From: Pedobacter sp. SYP-B3415
GTDB taxonomy: Bacteria; Bacteroidota; Bacteroidia; Sphingobacteriales; Sphingobacteriaceae
Direction of reading: 5' to 3'
DNA: 64,000 bases
NCBI RefSeq assembly: GCF_004138205.1
Contig: NZ_RXNQ01000032.1
Span: 124,001-188,000, forward strand
The translations under genes were made by a program, and so were the position numbers. Of the stretch, positions 25,736 through 35,546 are shown piece by piece; position 1 is the first letter of the stretch, and every line of letters begins with the position of its first letter. The notes beneath the pieces are model-generated. The model made no database searches. It was given only the letters and a program-made list of their open reading frames with translations, and was not told the origin of the DNA.

Positions 25736-28700
25736 ATGAGAAAGAAACCTTTACTCTTGATGATGAGAATGTCGATCTTGCAGCTCTCACTAGGCCTGTG
25801 TCTGATTAGCGGAGCGCTTGCCGCCACCGTCAGTGCACAGGTCAGGCTGAATAAGGAGATCACAGTCAAACAAGCCAATGTAAGGCTTGAAACAGCGCTG
25901 CAGGCCATTGAAAAAGCTGGCGACTTCAGCTTTATTTACAAGACGGATGTAACAGATATTAAACGGAATTTGTCCTTAAATGTGACCAGGAAGCCGTTGT
26001 CTGCAGTCCTGTCTGATTTGTTAACGCCCTTATCACTCGCTTACGAAGTGCAAGGGGACTATATTATTATCAGAAACACTGCTCCAAAACCAGCACCGGC
26101 ATCTTCCGGCGCGAGCCGCCAGGATGACCTGACGATAAAAGGAATTGTAAAGGAGGCAAACGGAGAGCCGCTGCCGGGTGTTACAGTCCGCGTTTCCGGA
26201 ACTCAGACGGCGGTGAGCACGAGCTCAACCGGTACATTTACCATCAAGGTTCCTTCTGAAAGTGCTGTGCTGATCTTTTCGGCCATTGGCTACGACCGTC
26301 AGGAAGTGACTGTAGGCAAACAACGCAGTATCAACCTGACTTTGACACAAACCAGCGAGTCGCTGCAAGAGGTAGTTGTAAAAATCGCATACGGCGAGCA
26401 GAAAAAAGCAAAAGTTACGGGTTCAATTGCAACCATTACCACCAAAGAACTTGTTCAGAGTCCGGTATCTAACCTGAGTAATGCCCTGGCCGGCCGGTTG
26501 CCGGGTTTGCTGACCACCCAGCGAAGCGGCGAACCGGGCGTTGATGCCAGTACGCTTTATATTCGCGGTCTTGCAACATTGAACGGTAAGACGCCACTCA
26601 TCATCGTAGATGGCGTTGAACGTAGTTTCGAATATCTTGATCCGAACGATATCGAATCTTTGTCCATCCTGAAAGATGCTGCTGCGACTGCACCATTTGG
26701 TATGCGTGCCGCCAATGGTGTTGTGCTTGTTACCACCAAACGCGGAAAAGTCGGTGCTCCTGTTGTAAGTTTCCGCTCGTCATTGGGTATTCAGGAAGCA
26801 ACACGGCTTCCGGATTATCTCGGTTCATATGACTATGCACGTTTGCGTAATGAGGCACTTGTAAACGACGGCAGTCAGCCCAGCTTTACAAATGCACAAT
26901 TAGAAGGTTATCGCAACGGGAGCCTGCCGAACACCGATTATTACAAATTCATCATGCAGCCATCTAAAGTGGGCCAGGGTAACCTGAACGTTTCGGGCGG
27001 CTCGCAAACGGCGAGATATTTTATATCTGCCGGTTACAACATGCAGGAGGGTAATTATAAGTTTACTAAAAATAATCCTGAAGGGTATAACTCGAATAAT
27101 ATTATGCAGCGTTATAACCTCCGTGCCAACGTCGACGTAGACATTACACCTACATTGATAGCACGGGTAGACGTTGCAGGTATCCTGACCAACAGGAATG
27201 ACCCGAACACATCTGCAGGCACGGTAATGAACCTGGCAAACCGGATGGCGCCGATCTACCCGATCTTTAACCCGGATGGGTCGCTCTTCGGAAACGGTAC
27301 TTTTACCAGCAACATTTATGGCGAGGTGACCAGCCGCGGTTACCGGGTATTTAACAACACCACTGTTCAGGGTACATTCTCACTGACCCGTAAGCTTGAC
27401 TTCATAACGAAGAACCTTAGCCTGAAGGGATCATTCTCCTATGATAACACCAACAGGCCAAGTGTAACTTATGGCCGTAACTACGCAGTGTATCAGCCAA
27501 ACTATAACAATGCGGGAGAGATTCAAAGCTATACACAAAGAGGGGAGAATAGCAAGATTGATCCCAACGGAAGCTTCAACGGCGGGGGCGCTACGCGTAC
27601 AACCTATACGGAACTCGCTGCAAACTGGAACCGTTCATTTGGCAGCCACACGTTAACCGCAATGGCATTGATGAACAGGCAGCTGAGAAGGGAAGACTCA
27701 CGAATTCCTTATGCGTATCAGAGTTTTCTTGGCCGTGTAACGTATGATTTCAGAAGCAAGTATCTTGTTGAGCTGAACGCAGCCTATCAGGGTTCTGAAA
27801 ACTTCCCGACTCAGGATCGTTACGGCCTTTTCCCTGCGATCTCATTGGGCTGGAATATCTCTGAAGAAGAATTTATCAAAAAAAGTGCACCATGGGTATC
27901 CATGCTGAAGCTACGCGGTTCGTATGGTGAAGTTGGTAACGATGCGACATCAGATCGTTTCCTATGGTTTACATCATGGGCAGGTGCAGATCCATACTGG
28001 TTCGGAACCGGAGCCGGTCAGGCGAATGGCTGGGCTCAGGGAGCGGTAGGTAATGAGGGTGTGACATGGGAGCGCGGACGTCAGGTGAATGTCGGTATCG
28101 ATGCGATGCTGTTCAAAGATAAACTCGGTTTCACCGTTGATGCCTTTACCCAGCGCCGCAGCGACATTCTTACCGGCAGGAACACGTTGTCAGATGTATT
28201 TGGTCAGGGTATCAAACCTCAGAACATTGCAATTGTAGACAGCTGGGGTATGGAGTTTGAGCTTAACCACAAACTAAAGGTTGGTGAAGTAACATACTTT
28301 ATCAAACCGAACATGACAATCACCAAAAACAAGATTGTTTATCAGGATGAGGTGCCGCGCGCTTATCCATGGATGGTCCGTACGGGCAATCCCATTGATA
28401 CTAAATTTGGCCTGATCTGGGACGGTTTCTTCCGCGATGCGACTGATATTGCCAACAGCCCGGCGCAGAACTTCTCTGCATACGGCCCCGGCGATATGAA
28501 GTACCGCAAACTTACCGGACCGGAATATGCATTTGTACAGCAGTCATTTGACGAAGCCCGGATCGGATATGCACGCACGCCAGAGATTATGTTTGGTGCT
28601 TCGCTAGGTCTGGATTATAAAGGTTTTGATTTTACACTCCTGCTCCAGGGAGCTACAAATGCCGATGTTATCCTGAACAATGAAGCTGCCTACGAATTTT

Positions 28701-29059
28701 TCCAGGAGGGTAAGGTTAAGCCTTTCCACCTTGGGCGCTGGACTCCTGAAACTGCCGGGACGGCAACGTACCCAAGACTGCATACCGGTGCACATGGAAA
28801 TAACCACCGTGCTTCATCTTTCTGGGTCAGAGATGCAAGTTACCTGAGGTTGAAAAATGCCGAAGTTGGTTATATGCTGCCGCAGAAATGGGTGATGCCG
28901 CTTGGACTGTCATACTTCCGCATCTATGCAAACGGTATGAACCTGTTGACGTTCGATAAGCTGAAAGATTTTCAGGTAGACCCTGAAGTGGGCGACGGCA
29001 ACGGAGCCATGTACCCTATTCAAAAAATCTGGAATTTCGGTATTGATGTTCATTTTTAA
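25736..29059 (+). CDS. SusC/RagA-family TonB-linked outer-membrane receptor with STN domain
   Basis: 1107 residues. Signal peptide (about 1-34), STN domain (about 42-100, VRLETALQAIEKAGDFSFIYK) that can contact FecR, carboxypeptidase-like beta domain (about 130-210, IKGIVKEANGEPLPGVTVRV), plug (SPVSNLSNALAGRLPGL, TPLIIVDGVER, NPDDIESLSILKDA-type motif, AANGVVLVTTKRG) and a beta-barrel ending in phenylalanine (VHF). It forms the TonB-dependent import channel with the SusD protein encoded 13 bp downstream. Substrate unknown: no glycosidase or peptidase lies in the operon. Confidence 0.96.
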   Translation: MRKKPLLLMMRMSILQLSLGLCLISGALAATVSAQVRLNKEITVKQANVRLETALQAIEKAGDFSFIYKTDVTDIKRNLSLNVTRKPLSAVLSDLLTPLSLAYEVQGDYIIIRNTAPKPAPASSGASRQDDLTIKGIVKEANGEPLPGVTVRVSGTQTAVSTSSTGTFTIKVPSESAVLIFSAIGYDRQEVTVGKQRSINLTLTQTSESLQEVVVKIAYGEQKKAKVTGSIATITTKELVQSPVSNLSNALAGRLPGLLTTQRSGEPGVDASTLYIRGLATLNGKTPLIIVDGVERSFEYLDPNDIESLSILKDAAATAPFGMRAANGVVLVTTKRGKVGAPVVSFRSSLGIQEATRLPDYLGSYDYARLRNEALVNDGSQPSFTNAQLEGYRNGSLPNTDYYKFIMQPSKVGQGNLNVSGGSQTARYFISAGYNMQEGNYKFTKNNPEGYNSNNIMQRYNLRANVDVDITPTLIARVDVAGILTNRNDPNTSAGTVMNLANRMAPIYPIFNPDGSLFGNGTFTSNIYGEVTSRGYRVFNNTTVQGTFSLTRKLDFITKNLSLKGSFSYDNTNRPSVTYGRNYAVYQPNYNNAGEIQSYTQRGENSKIDPNGSFNGGGATRTTYTELAANWNRSFGSHTLTAMALMNRQLRREDSRIPYAYQSFLGRVTYDFRSKYLVELNAAYQGSENFPTQDRYGLFPAISLGWNISEEEFIKKSAPWVSMLKLRGSYGEVGNDATSDRFLWFTSWAGADPYWFGTGAGQANGWAQGAVGNEGVTWERGRQVNVGIDAMLFKDKLGFTVDAFTQRRSDILTGRNTLSDVFGQGIKPQNIAIVDSWGMEFELNHKLKVGEVTYFIKPNMTITKNKIVYQDEVPRAYPWMVRTGNPIDTKFGLIWDGFFRDATDIANSPAQNFSAYGPGDMKYRKLTGPEYAFVQQSFDEARIGYARTPEIMFGASLGLDYKGFDFTLLLQGATNADVILNNEAAYEFFQEGKVKPFHLGRWTPETAGTATYPRLHTGAHGNNHRASSFWVRDASYLRLKNAEVGYMLPQKWVMPLGLSYFRIYANGMNLLTFDKLKDFQVDPEVGDGNGAMYPIQKIWNFGIDVHF

Positions 29060-29072
29060 CGGATAATTTAAG

Positions 29073-30773
29073 ATGAAAAAGATAATAACAATGATGGGGC
29101 TGGCCTTGTGTGCCGGTCTGACAATGACATCCTGTAAGAAAGGCTTTCTGGACCGTGCCGCTACGACACAGCAGCAGGATGTCGATATATTCACAAGTTT
29201 TAATCAAACCGACCTGGTCATAAATAACCTGTATCGCCGTACGCCGCGGGTTTACGGTTACCTGGCAGGTTACAACATGTCGTCTGCAACCGACGAATCA
29301 AAAGATGCTTCAACATGGATGGCTTCCATGCGTTTTAACAATGGTTCGTGGTCAGGAAATGATAACCCAATCGGAAACACATGGCGCGATAATTATGTTG
29401 CGATCAGACAGGCAAACTCTATCCTGGAAGGTATTGCCAAATACAATACCCCGGACGATCCCAATAACCCTGGTTATCTGGAAAACAGGATCGGCGAAGT
29501 TTATTACCTCCGCGCACACTTTCTTGCAGAGTTGCTTCGCCAGTTCGGCGGGGCGATTATCGTGACCAAAACTATGCTGCCAACCGATATAGACGAGTTG
29601 AACAAACCGCGCAGTACGTACGATCAGTGTGTTGAGCAGATTTCAAAGGATTGCGACGAAGCAGCCAAGCGCCTGCCTACTGAATACCCGGCGTCACAGG
29701 CGGGAAGGGTAACAAAAGGTACCTGCCTCGCACTGAAGTCCCGCATGACTCTTTATTCAGCAAGTCCGCTGTGGGCCATCGCAGGTAAGACTTCGGCGCG
29801 CCCTGATATAAGCAGTAACAACACAGCATCAGACCCTGTTAAATGGCAGCGTGCAGCTGCAGCTGCAAAAGCGGTCATTGATCTTCGTAATAAAGACGGT
29901 GCCGAGGTATATGCGCTCGAGCCCACGCTTGCGTTGCGGCAGGACATGTTTAAAAGCACCACCCTGCAGAGCAAAGAGGTGATCTGGGTACGTATGAATG
30001 ACTTTACCGGTCAGGCCCTTGATCAGTATATCTTTTCGAACGGGAATGGCGGCTGGTCTGGCGCAGCGCCTACACAGAACCTCGTAAACGACTATGAAAT
30101 GAACGATGGCCTGTCGATCCGCACCTCTCCGCTTTATAATCCGGCAAGACCATATATCAACAGAGACCCGCGTTTCTACACAGACATTCTCTACAACAGA
30201 GCGCAATTCAAGGGACGCGCAATTGAAACACAGCCGGGTGGCAGAGACGAACAAAGTACGGCAACAGACCGCACGCGTACCGGTTACTTCCTGCGCAAAC
30301 TTACCGACGAGGCGATTACGATCGGGCAGGGCGCAGGCCGGAATGTTCATGGTATCGTTTTTCGCCTCGCTGAGATTTACCTCAACTATGCAGAAGCGCT
30401 GAACGAATATGACCCAGGAAACCCGGAGATCCTCACCTACGTTAACCGGATCCGTGCGCGGGCCGGTCAGCCAAACCTTCCTACCGGGCTTACCCAGGAT
30501 CAAATGCGCCAGCGTATCAGAAATGAGCGCCGCATTGAATTGTCTTTCGAAAATCACCGGTTCTGGGATGTTCGCCGCTGGAAAATTGCCGAAACGACAG
30601 AAAAAGAAATCTTCGGCATGAAGGCAGCGCCAAAGGCCGGCGCTCCTGACGGTTATGAATACACCATCTTTAAAGTCGAAGACCGCCTCTGGAGAAATGC
30701 AATGTATGTCATCCCTATTACTCAGGATGAAACCCTCAGAAATCCCAATCTTCAGCAAAACGAGGGCTGGTAG
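29073..30773 (+). CDS. SusD/RagB-family nutrient-binding lipoprotein
   Basis: 566 residues, lipobox Cys21 (MTSCKKGFLD). Typical SusD layout: YLRAHFLAELLRQFGGAI, a TPR region, FRLAEIYLNYAEALNEYD, ERRIELSFENHRFWDVRRWKI and the terminal NPNLQQNEGW. Surface partner of the preceding SusC. The long size and PISE-like features do not identify the ligand. Confidence 0.95.
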   Translation: MKKIITMMGLALCAGLTMTSCKKGFLDRAATTQQQDVDIFTSFNQTDLVINNLYRRTPRVYGYLAGYNMSSATDESKDASTWMASMRFNNGSWSGNDNPIGNTWRDNYVAIRQANSILEGIAKYNTPDDPNNPGYLENRIGEVYYLRAHFLAELLRQFGGAIIVTKTMLPTDIDELNKPRSTYDQCVEQISKDCDEAAKRLPTEYPASQAGRVTKGTCLALKSRMTLYSASPLWAIAGKTSARPDISSNNTASDPVKWQRAAAAAKAVIDLRNKDGAEVYALEPTLALRQDMFKSTTLQSKEVIWVRMNDFTGQALDQYIFSNGNGGWSGAAPTQNLVNDYEMNDGLSIRTSPLYNPARPYINRDPRFYTDILYNRAQFKGRAIETQPGGRDEQSTATDRTRTGYFLRKLTDEAITIGQGAGRNVHGIVFRLAEIYLNYAEALNEYDPGNPEILTYVNRIRARAGQPNLPTGLTQDQMRQRIRNERRIELSFENHRFWDVRRWKIAETTEKEIFGMKAAPKAGAPDGYEYTIFKVEDRLWRNAMYVIPITQDETLRNPNLQQNEGW

Positions 30774-30798
30774 CAGATAAATTTAAAGCGCGAAAATT

Positions 30799-31845
30799 AT
30801 GAAACTATATATCAAACTTCTTCTATGCCTGATACTGCCGGCTATTGCCTGGCAGGCATCAGCACAGGATATCATCAGCCGCGGAGGAACATTAACCGTT
30901 TCTGCCGACAACTCAAATGCCGGTGAAAACTCCAGCAAATTCGTCGATAACAATGTTAACTCGAAATTCCTTCTATTTAATTTCGCTTCAGGTACCTGGA
31001 TGCAGTGGCAATGCCGTGTGGCTGCGGTTTGCGGACAGTATACCCTTACCTCTGGTGATGATGCGCCAGAACGCGATCCTAAGAGCTGGACGCTGTCAGG
31101 TTCAAATGACGGGACAACCTGGACCCTGCTTGACACAAGGACAAACGAAACCTTCCAGTCGCGGAAACAGACCCGGTACTTTAAAATTGCCAACACCACC
31201 CCTTATCTCTATTACAGGCTAACTATTTCTGCCATTAACGGGGCGACGTTGTTTCAGGCTTCTGAATGGCGCCTGTTGGAAGGTGCGATTCCGCTTGCGC
31301 CTGAACCAAGCGGTAGCGCTCTTTCTCAAACTGAGATTAAAATTGACTGGAAGGCCGTAGAGGACGCTACTGGATTCGAATTGGAGCGTTCAATTGCGGG
31401 TGCGGCGTTTACCCGCATCGCAACGCTGGGTTCAAACGTCACAACGTATACAGACAAAAATCTGAATGCACGCGTCAAATATACGTATCGCATGCGTTCG
31501 CTGGGTGCGGTGGCGAATTCACCTTACACCGCAAACTTTACCGTTACCACCAAAAGCGATGTAGAGGGTACACCTACAGTTATTCCAAACAATGTATTGT
31601 CTCCTAACGGAGATGGTATAAATGACACCTGGACCATTAAGTATCTGGATTATTATGAAAAAAACGAGGTGCTGATCTACGACAAAACAGGTCGAATGGT
31701 GTTTCGTCAGGCCAATTATAAGAATGACTGGAATGCAACCTTTGAAGGCAGACCGCTACCTGAAGGAACATACTATTATGTGATCAGGTTCTGGCCAGGC
31801 ATTCCTGACGCAAAGGGTGCGCTCTTTCTTGTGCGCGACAGGTAG
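30799..31845 (+). CDS. Secreted protein with discoidin-like, FN3 and CHU_C (T9SS type B) domains
   Basis: 348 residues with a signal peptide (about 1-23, ASAQ). Residues about 25-160 look like an F5/8 discoidin/CBM32-type sandwich (DNNVNSKFLLF, DPKSWTLSGSNDGTTWTLLD, FKIANTTPYLYYRLTI). An FN3 domain follows (170-255), then a CHU_C gliding-type C-terminal domain (265-345: PNNVLSPNGDGINDTW, VLIYDKTGRMVF, LPEGTYYYVIRF), the sorting signal for type IX secretion. It is probably surface-exposed and may capture the ligand for the SusCD pair. Confidence 0.88.
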   Translation: MKLYIKLLLCLILPAIAWQASAQDIISRGGTLTVSADNSNAGENSSKFVDNNVNSKFLLFNFASGTWMQWQCRVAAVCGQYTLTSGDDAPERDPKSWTLSGSNDGTTWTLLDTRTNETFQSRKQTRYFKIANTTPYLYYRLTISAINGATLFQASEWRLLEGAIPLAPEPSGSALSQTEIKIDWKAVEDATGFELERSIAGAAFTRIATLGSNVTTYTDKNLNARVKYTYRMRSLGAVANSPYTANFTVTTKSDVEGTPTVIPNNVLSPNGDGINDTWTIKYLDYYEKNEVLIYDKTGRMVFRQANYKNDWNATFEGRPLPEGTYYYVIRFWPGIPDAKGALFLVRDR

Positions 31846-31877
31846 TTAATAATGTAAAGAAATCAAAACAGAAAGAA

Positions 31878-32807
31878 ATGCTAGACATTAAAAAATATAG
31901 TAAGCCAGGCCGGTATTTCGGCTTGTTTCTCGGCATAGGCATGGCGCTGACCGCAAGCGCACCAGTGAAAGCGCAGCTGAGTGAGCTTGGCAATATGTAC
32001 TTCACCAATCAGTACTTTGCAAATCCGGCGATGGCCGGTTTAACTGAGGGTCTGAATCTCAACCTGGCTTATCGCCGGCAGTTTACCGAGATTGCACAAA
32101 CCCCGAACCTGTCCTCATTGACCGCTGAATACGGCCTTGGTGAAAAGATGGGTGTTGGTCTCAACGTTTACACAGACCAGGTAGGTGTATTTCGCAGCAC
32201 CCGCGCAATGGTGAGCTATGCGTACCATCTTCCACTAAACGCCAATGACGCCAAATTGAATTTTGGAATTTCGGCCGGACTCATGAGTGAGCGTCTAAGT
32301 ACCGGAGATATGGTTGGTGGCGCGAACGATCCAAGTGTTGCCGCTTTTAACGATCGCGGTAACTATTTTGACGGCGACCTCGGCATATCCTATACGGATG
32401 GAAAGCTGACGCTCCAGGCATCAGCACCAAACTTTATGGGTTTTTTCAGAGATTATACGATGGAGGGGCTGTCAAACCGCGGCATGATCTTCGCCGCAGC
32501 GAGCTACAAATCGAAACTAAATCTCGACGGAGTGAATCCGCTTGGTATTGAACCGAAGTTCGTTTACAGAAAAATTGCAGGATACGAAGCTTTGTTTGAT
32601 GCAGGAGCTAACCTGACATTTCTGCAGGAAAAATTAAGCATCATGGGCCTCTATCATAGCGATCTAAGCTTTACCGCGGGAGCCGGAGTAAGAATTAAAG
32701 ATGCGCTGGGTATCACCGGCATGTACCGGTCAGCTACAGGCGACCCTCAAAACTTTAGCTATAGCAAGTTCGAGATCGGACTTCAGCTCAAGCTATCGCG
32801 AAACTAA
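31878..32807 (+). CDS. PorP/SprF-family type IX secretion membrane protein
   Basis: 309 residues with signal peptide (ending APVKAQ). It matches PorP/SprF: YFTNQYFANPAMAGLTEGLNLNLAYRRQF at the mature N-terminus, YAYHLPLN, ISAGLMSERL and a terminal strand KFEIGLQLKLSRN. PorP-like proteins are outer-membrane components often paired with CHU_C proteins, here 33 bp upstream, and tether or anchor them. A strong terminator closes the operon 30 bp later. Confidence 0.92.
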   Translation: MLDIKKYSKPGRYFGLFLGIGMALTASAPVKAQLSELGNMYFTNQYFANPAMAGLTEGLNLNLAYRRQFTEIAQTPNLSSLTAEYGLGEKMGVGLNVYTDQVGVFRSTRAMVSYAYHLPLNANDAKLNFGISAGLMSERLSTGDMVGGANDPSVAAFNDRGNYFDGDLGISYTDGKLTLQASAPNFMGFFRDYTMEGLSNRGMIFAAASYKSKLNLDGVNPLGIEPKFVYRKIAGYEALFDAGANLTFLQEKLSIMGLYHSDLSFTAGAGVRIKDALGITGMYRSATGDPQNFSYSKFEIGLQLKLSRN

Positions 32808-32836
32808 TCATCCATATCCCGACATCTATGTGCTCA

Positions 32837-32866
32837 GTCTGCCGGCTTCATGCCGGCAGACTTTTT
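32837..32866 (+). terminator. Intrinsic terminator after the sigma-SusCD-PorP operon
   Basis: GTCTGCCGGC / GCCGGCAGAC, a 10-bp perfect stem with TTCAT loop, followed by TTTTTCG and more T residues. The remaining stretch to 33272 holds no gene that I can support. Confidence 0.9.
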
Positions 32867-33272
32867 CGTTTTTGTCATCTGACAGGCAAAAATGCGTTTG
32901 GTTGATGATGCGCGGCTCATGACCAACGGCTTGGATAGCCCGGGGGAGGGCTGACATTATCAAAAAGGCATGTTTATTTTCAGTTTTATCCGGTGCCTAT
33001 GGCGTATTCGGTGAAACGCAATCATGGAGCATTGATTACAAGAGATGTGATACCGTACTGAAACGCAGCAAGTAACAAAATCTACTCACCCCTGGCAAGT
33101 ATGTGCTTGACGGCCTGTGTGCAGTTCAGTACCTAATCTCAATAAATAAACCGATGAGGGGCCAGCCATGCTGATAGGGAACTAAAGCTTAAAGATTTGC
33201 TCGTCTTTTTGCGCCCTGTCTTTACCATTCTGCGGTAACGTGTCTATTATCTTCAGAATGACATAAAAACGA

Positions 33273-35435
33273 CTACATCCTATTCTGTTCAGCCGTCTTT
33301 GTCCTTGTTTTGGCATCTGTGACTTTCTGATTGCCGAAATTATATTTTAGATTAATCATGAAATACTGCGTATCTCTATAGTCTGTAAAGTATTGATTCT
33401 GATTCGCATATTTAGCAGACACAATGCTGTTGTCTGTTTTGAAAATGTCGTTGATCACCAGCCCCGCTTCAAATTTTTTGGAAAACAGTTTTTTGTTAAG
33501 CACGATGTTGGTGTTTTGCGAAGAAGTGATATTGAAGGACCCCTGTATAGACCTGGAATTATACACGTAAGACATATGCAAGTCCCAGGTTTTCGCTTTG
33601 TCTAAAGTAATTTGGCTGGAAATATTCCCGTGGTAGAAGAAGTTTTTATTCTTATACAACGCTTTATCCACACCGACAAAATAATCGTCATTATACTCGC
33701 ACATCGCGTAGAAGTTCACTCTCAATTGTTTAGCGACCGAGAGGCTTTTGGAAAGATTAGCGCCCAGGTTATTGCTTTTTTCAATGTTGGTGTAGTTATA
33801 AACAGTTTCAAAAGTTTCCGGATTCTGAACAGAAATCTCCATCGACGGATTTTTCCTGTGACTGTAATAGACTTCGAAATTCCAATCTTTTAAGGTATAA
33901 CTGGTACTGAAGTTATGTATGGTAGTCGGCTTCAAAGTGGCGTCGCCCTGAAAGTAAGCATAATAATTATGGTAAGATTTAGACGGGTTGAGGAAATTGT
34001 AGTTTGGCCTGTTAATTCTTTTCCCGTAAGAAAAGCCGAATTGCTGATGTTCAGCAAATTTATGCATAAGGTACAGGGTGGGGAACAAATTAGTAGTGCT
34101 GGTTCTATTTGCTATAAAAGGGTTGCCAGAGATCGTTTTGATCAAGGTGGTTTCTGACCTTAAACCGGCCTTGGCCTCCCATTTTTCCCATTGGTAATTT
34201 ACAGATGCATACATAGCGAGAATGTTTTCTCTGTAGGTGAATGCATTGCTTCTTGCAGGGTCTGGCACCAGTTCTTGCTTGTCGCTGGCAAAAAAATTCA
34301 TATCGCTTTGCGTACTTACAAAACTGTATTTTGCTCCGCTTTCAACACTTAGCTTTTGGCGGTCGAGCCGGTAATCTACCTGCGAGGCATATAAATTAAT
34401 CAGCTGCAGGTTTTGGCTGGCGAAACGATCATTACCTGGAGGCTGGTTGATGAAGCGGAAATAAGTTGTTACATCCTGGCCTTCTCTGTGATGGTTATTG
34501 CTGTAAACGTTAGACCAGGTCAGCTTATGCGCACCAAACGTCTTGTCGTAGGCCAAATAGGCATTCATGCCGCCATAGCTCTGGTGCCGATCGTTCAGGG
34601 TTTGATAGCTGGATTCTACCTGGTTGGTAAGCGTATTGTAAATGTTGGTAGGCACATTGTAATTGCCGATAGCGGCGGGGTTGTGACTTCCGTCAAAGCC
34701 AAATTGTATATGTTGAGTTGTATCCATGCTGTATTGCGCCGAAAAATTATAAGCATGTTGCGCATGCGACTTCGTTTTTCTCACCATATCGCTTTCCCAA
34801 CGCGTTCGATCCTCAGCGAATGTGACCACATCGAAATTCTTCCTTACATAATCTCCTGATACAAAATTATAGTCGCCGCTCAGTTGCCACTTTTTCAGGT
34901 TTAAGGACTGCATCAGGCCAATTCTGCCCTTGGCGTAGATAGATTGATGGTAGCGACCAGATAACCGGCCTTTATAGCCTGCCAATTGGTTTTGTTTCAT
35001 TTTGATATTGAGCACGGCGCCGCCTTGTGCGTCGTACCTGGCCGGTGGGTTGGTAATCACTTCTACCGCATCGATGCTATTGCCATCGGTGTTCTCTAAC
35101 AATTGTTTCAGCTGTTCCTGGCTCATCAATGTTCGCTTATCGTTAATGGTAATAACAATCTGCGTACTGCCCTGCACCGAAAGCTGATCGTTTTTCATGA
35201 CGACATTCGGGGTGTTCTTTAAAATGTCCCATCCATTCAGATTTTGTAACGGTGTCTGGTCGACATTGAAGACAAGCCTGTCAGCTTTGCGCTTCAACAT
35301 CGGTTTTTTATGGTTGATATGCACGGTATTGAGCACAATAGACGAATCCTTCTTTAAAGATTTTTGAGCTGTGTCTGCTTGTTGCGACAAAGCAGCGAAA
35401 GGCAGGCAGATTAAAGCCAGTAGGTACTTATTCAT
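33273..35435 (-). CDS. Outer-membrane beta-barrel protein (TonB-receptor-like, OMP_b-brl_3 type)
   Basis: 720 residues, signal peptide 1-18 (AALSQQ). A short plug domain is present without a carboxypeptidase-like domain: KRKADRLVFNVDQTP, GWDILKNTPNVV, ITINDKRTLMSQEQLKQLL and VEVITNPPARYDAQGGAVLNI. A barrel with many aromatic strands follows. The family is widespread in Bacteroidota and usually lies near two-component or RagA-like regulators; its cargo is unknown. It is divergent from the kinase/regulator pair at 35547, with an OmpR-type site between them, so it is probably their target. Confidence 0.9.
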   Translation of the reverse strand: MNKYLLALICLPFAALSQQADTAQKSLKKDSSIVLNTVHINHKKPMLKRKADRLVFNVDQTPLQNLNGWDILKNTPNVVMKNDQLSVQGSTQIVITINDKRTLMSQEQLKQLLENTDGNSIDAVEVITNPPARYDAQGGAVLNIKMKQNQLAGYKGRLSGRYHQSIYAKGRIGLMQSLNLKKWQLSGDYNFVSGDYVRKNFDVVTFAEDRTRWESDMVRKTKSHAQHAYNFSAQYSMDTTQHIQFGFDGSHNPAAIGNYNVPTNIYNTLTNQVESSYQTLNDRHQSYGGMNAYLAYDKTFGAHKLTWSNVYSNNHHREGQDVTTYFRFINQPPGNDRFASQNLQLINLYASQVDYRLDRQKLSVESGAKYSFVSTQSDMNFFASDKQELVPDPARSNAFTYRENILAMYASVNYQWEKWEAKAGLRSETTLIKTISGNPFIANRTSTTNLFPTLYLMHKFAEHQQFGFSYGKRINRPNYNFLNPSKSYHNYYAYFQGDATLKPTTIHNFSTSYTLKDWNFEVYYSHRKNPSMEISVQNPETFETVYNYTNIEKSNNLGANLSKSLSVAKQLRVNFYAMCEYNDDYFVGVDKALYKNKNFFYHGNISSQITLDKAKTWDLHMSYVYNSRSIQGSFNITSSQNTNIVLNKKLFSKKFEAGLVINDIFKTDNSIVSAKYANQNQYFTDYRDTQYFMINLKYNFGNQKVTDAKTRTKTAEQNRM

Positions 35436-35481
35436 TTACATTAGTTTTCTGCAAAACTCCGGCGAAAACCATAGGCATTGC

Positions 35482-35510
35482 GTTAATGAAAGGTTAATGG
35501 AGGGTTAACG
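35482..35510. promoter_or_regulatory. Three direct repeats with 11-bp period (OmpR-family box)
   Basis: GTTAAT (35482), GTTAAT (35493) and GTTAAC (35504) repeat with exactly 11-bp spacing, one helical turn, in the gap between the outer-membrane protein gene and the divergent kinase. OmpR-family regulators bind such tandem half-sites. It probably binds the regulator encoded at 36841. Confidence 0.65.
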
Positions 35511-35546
35511 TTGCCAAGAATGCACGCAGAAGTGTAGTTTTGACTA

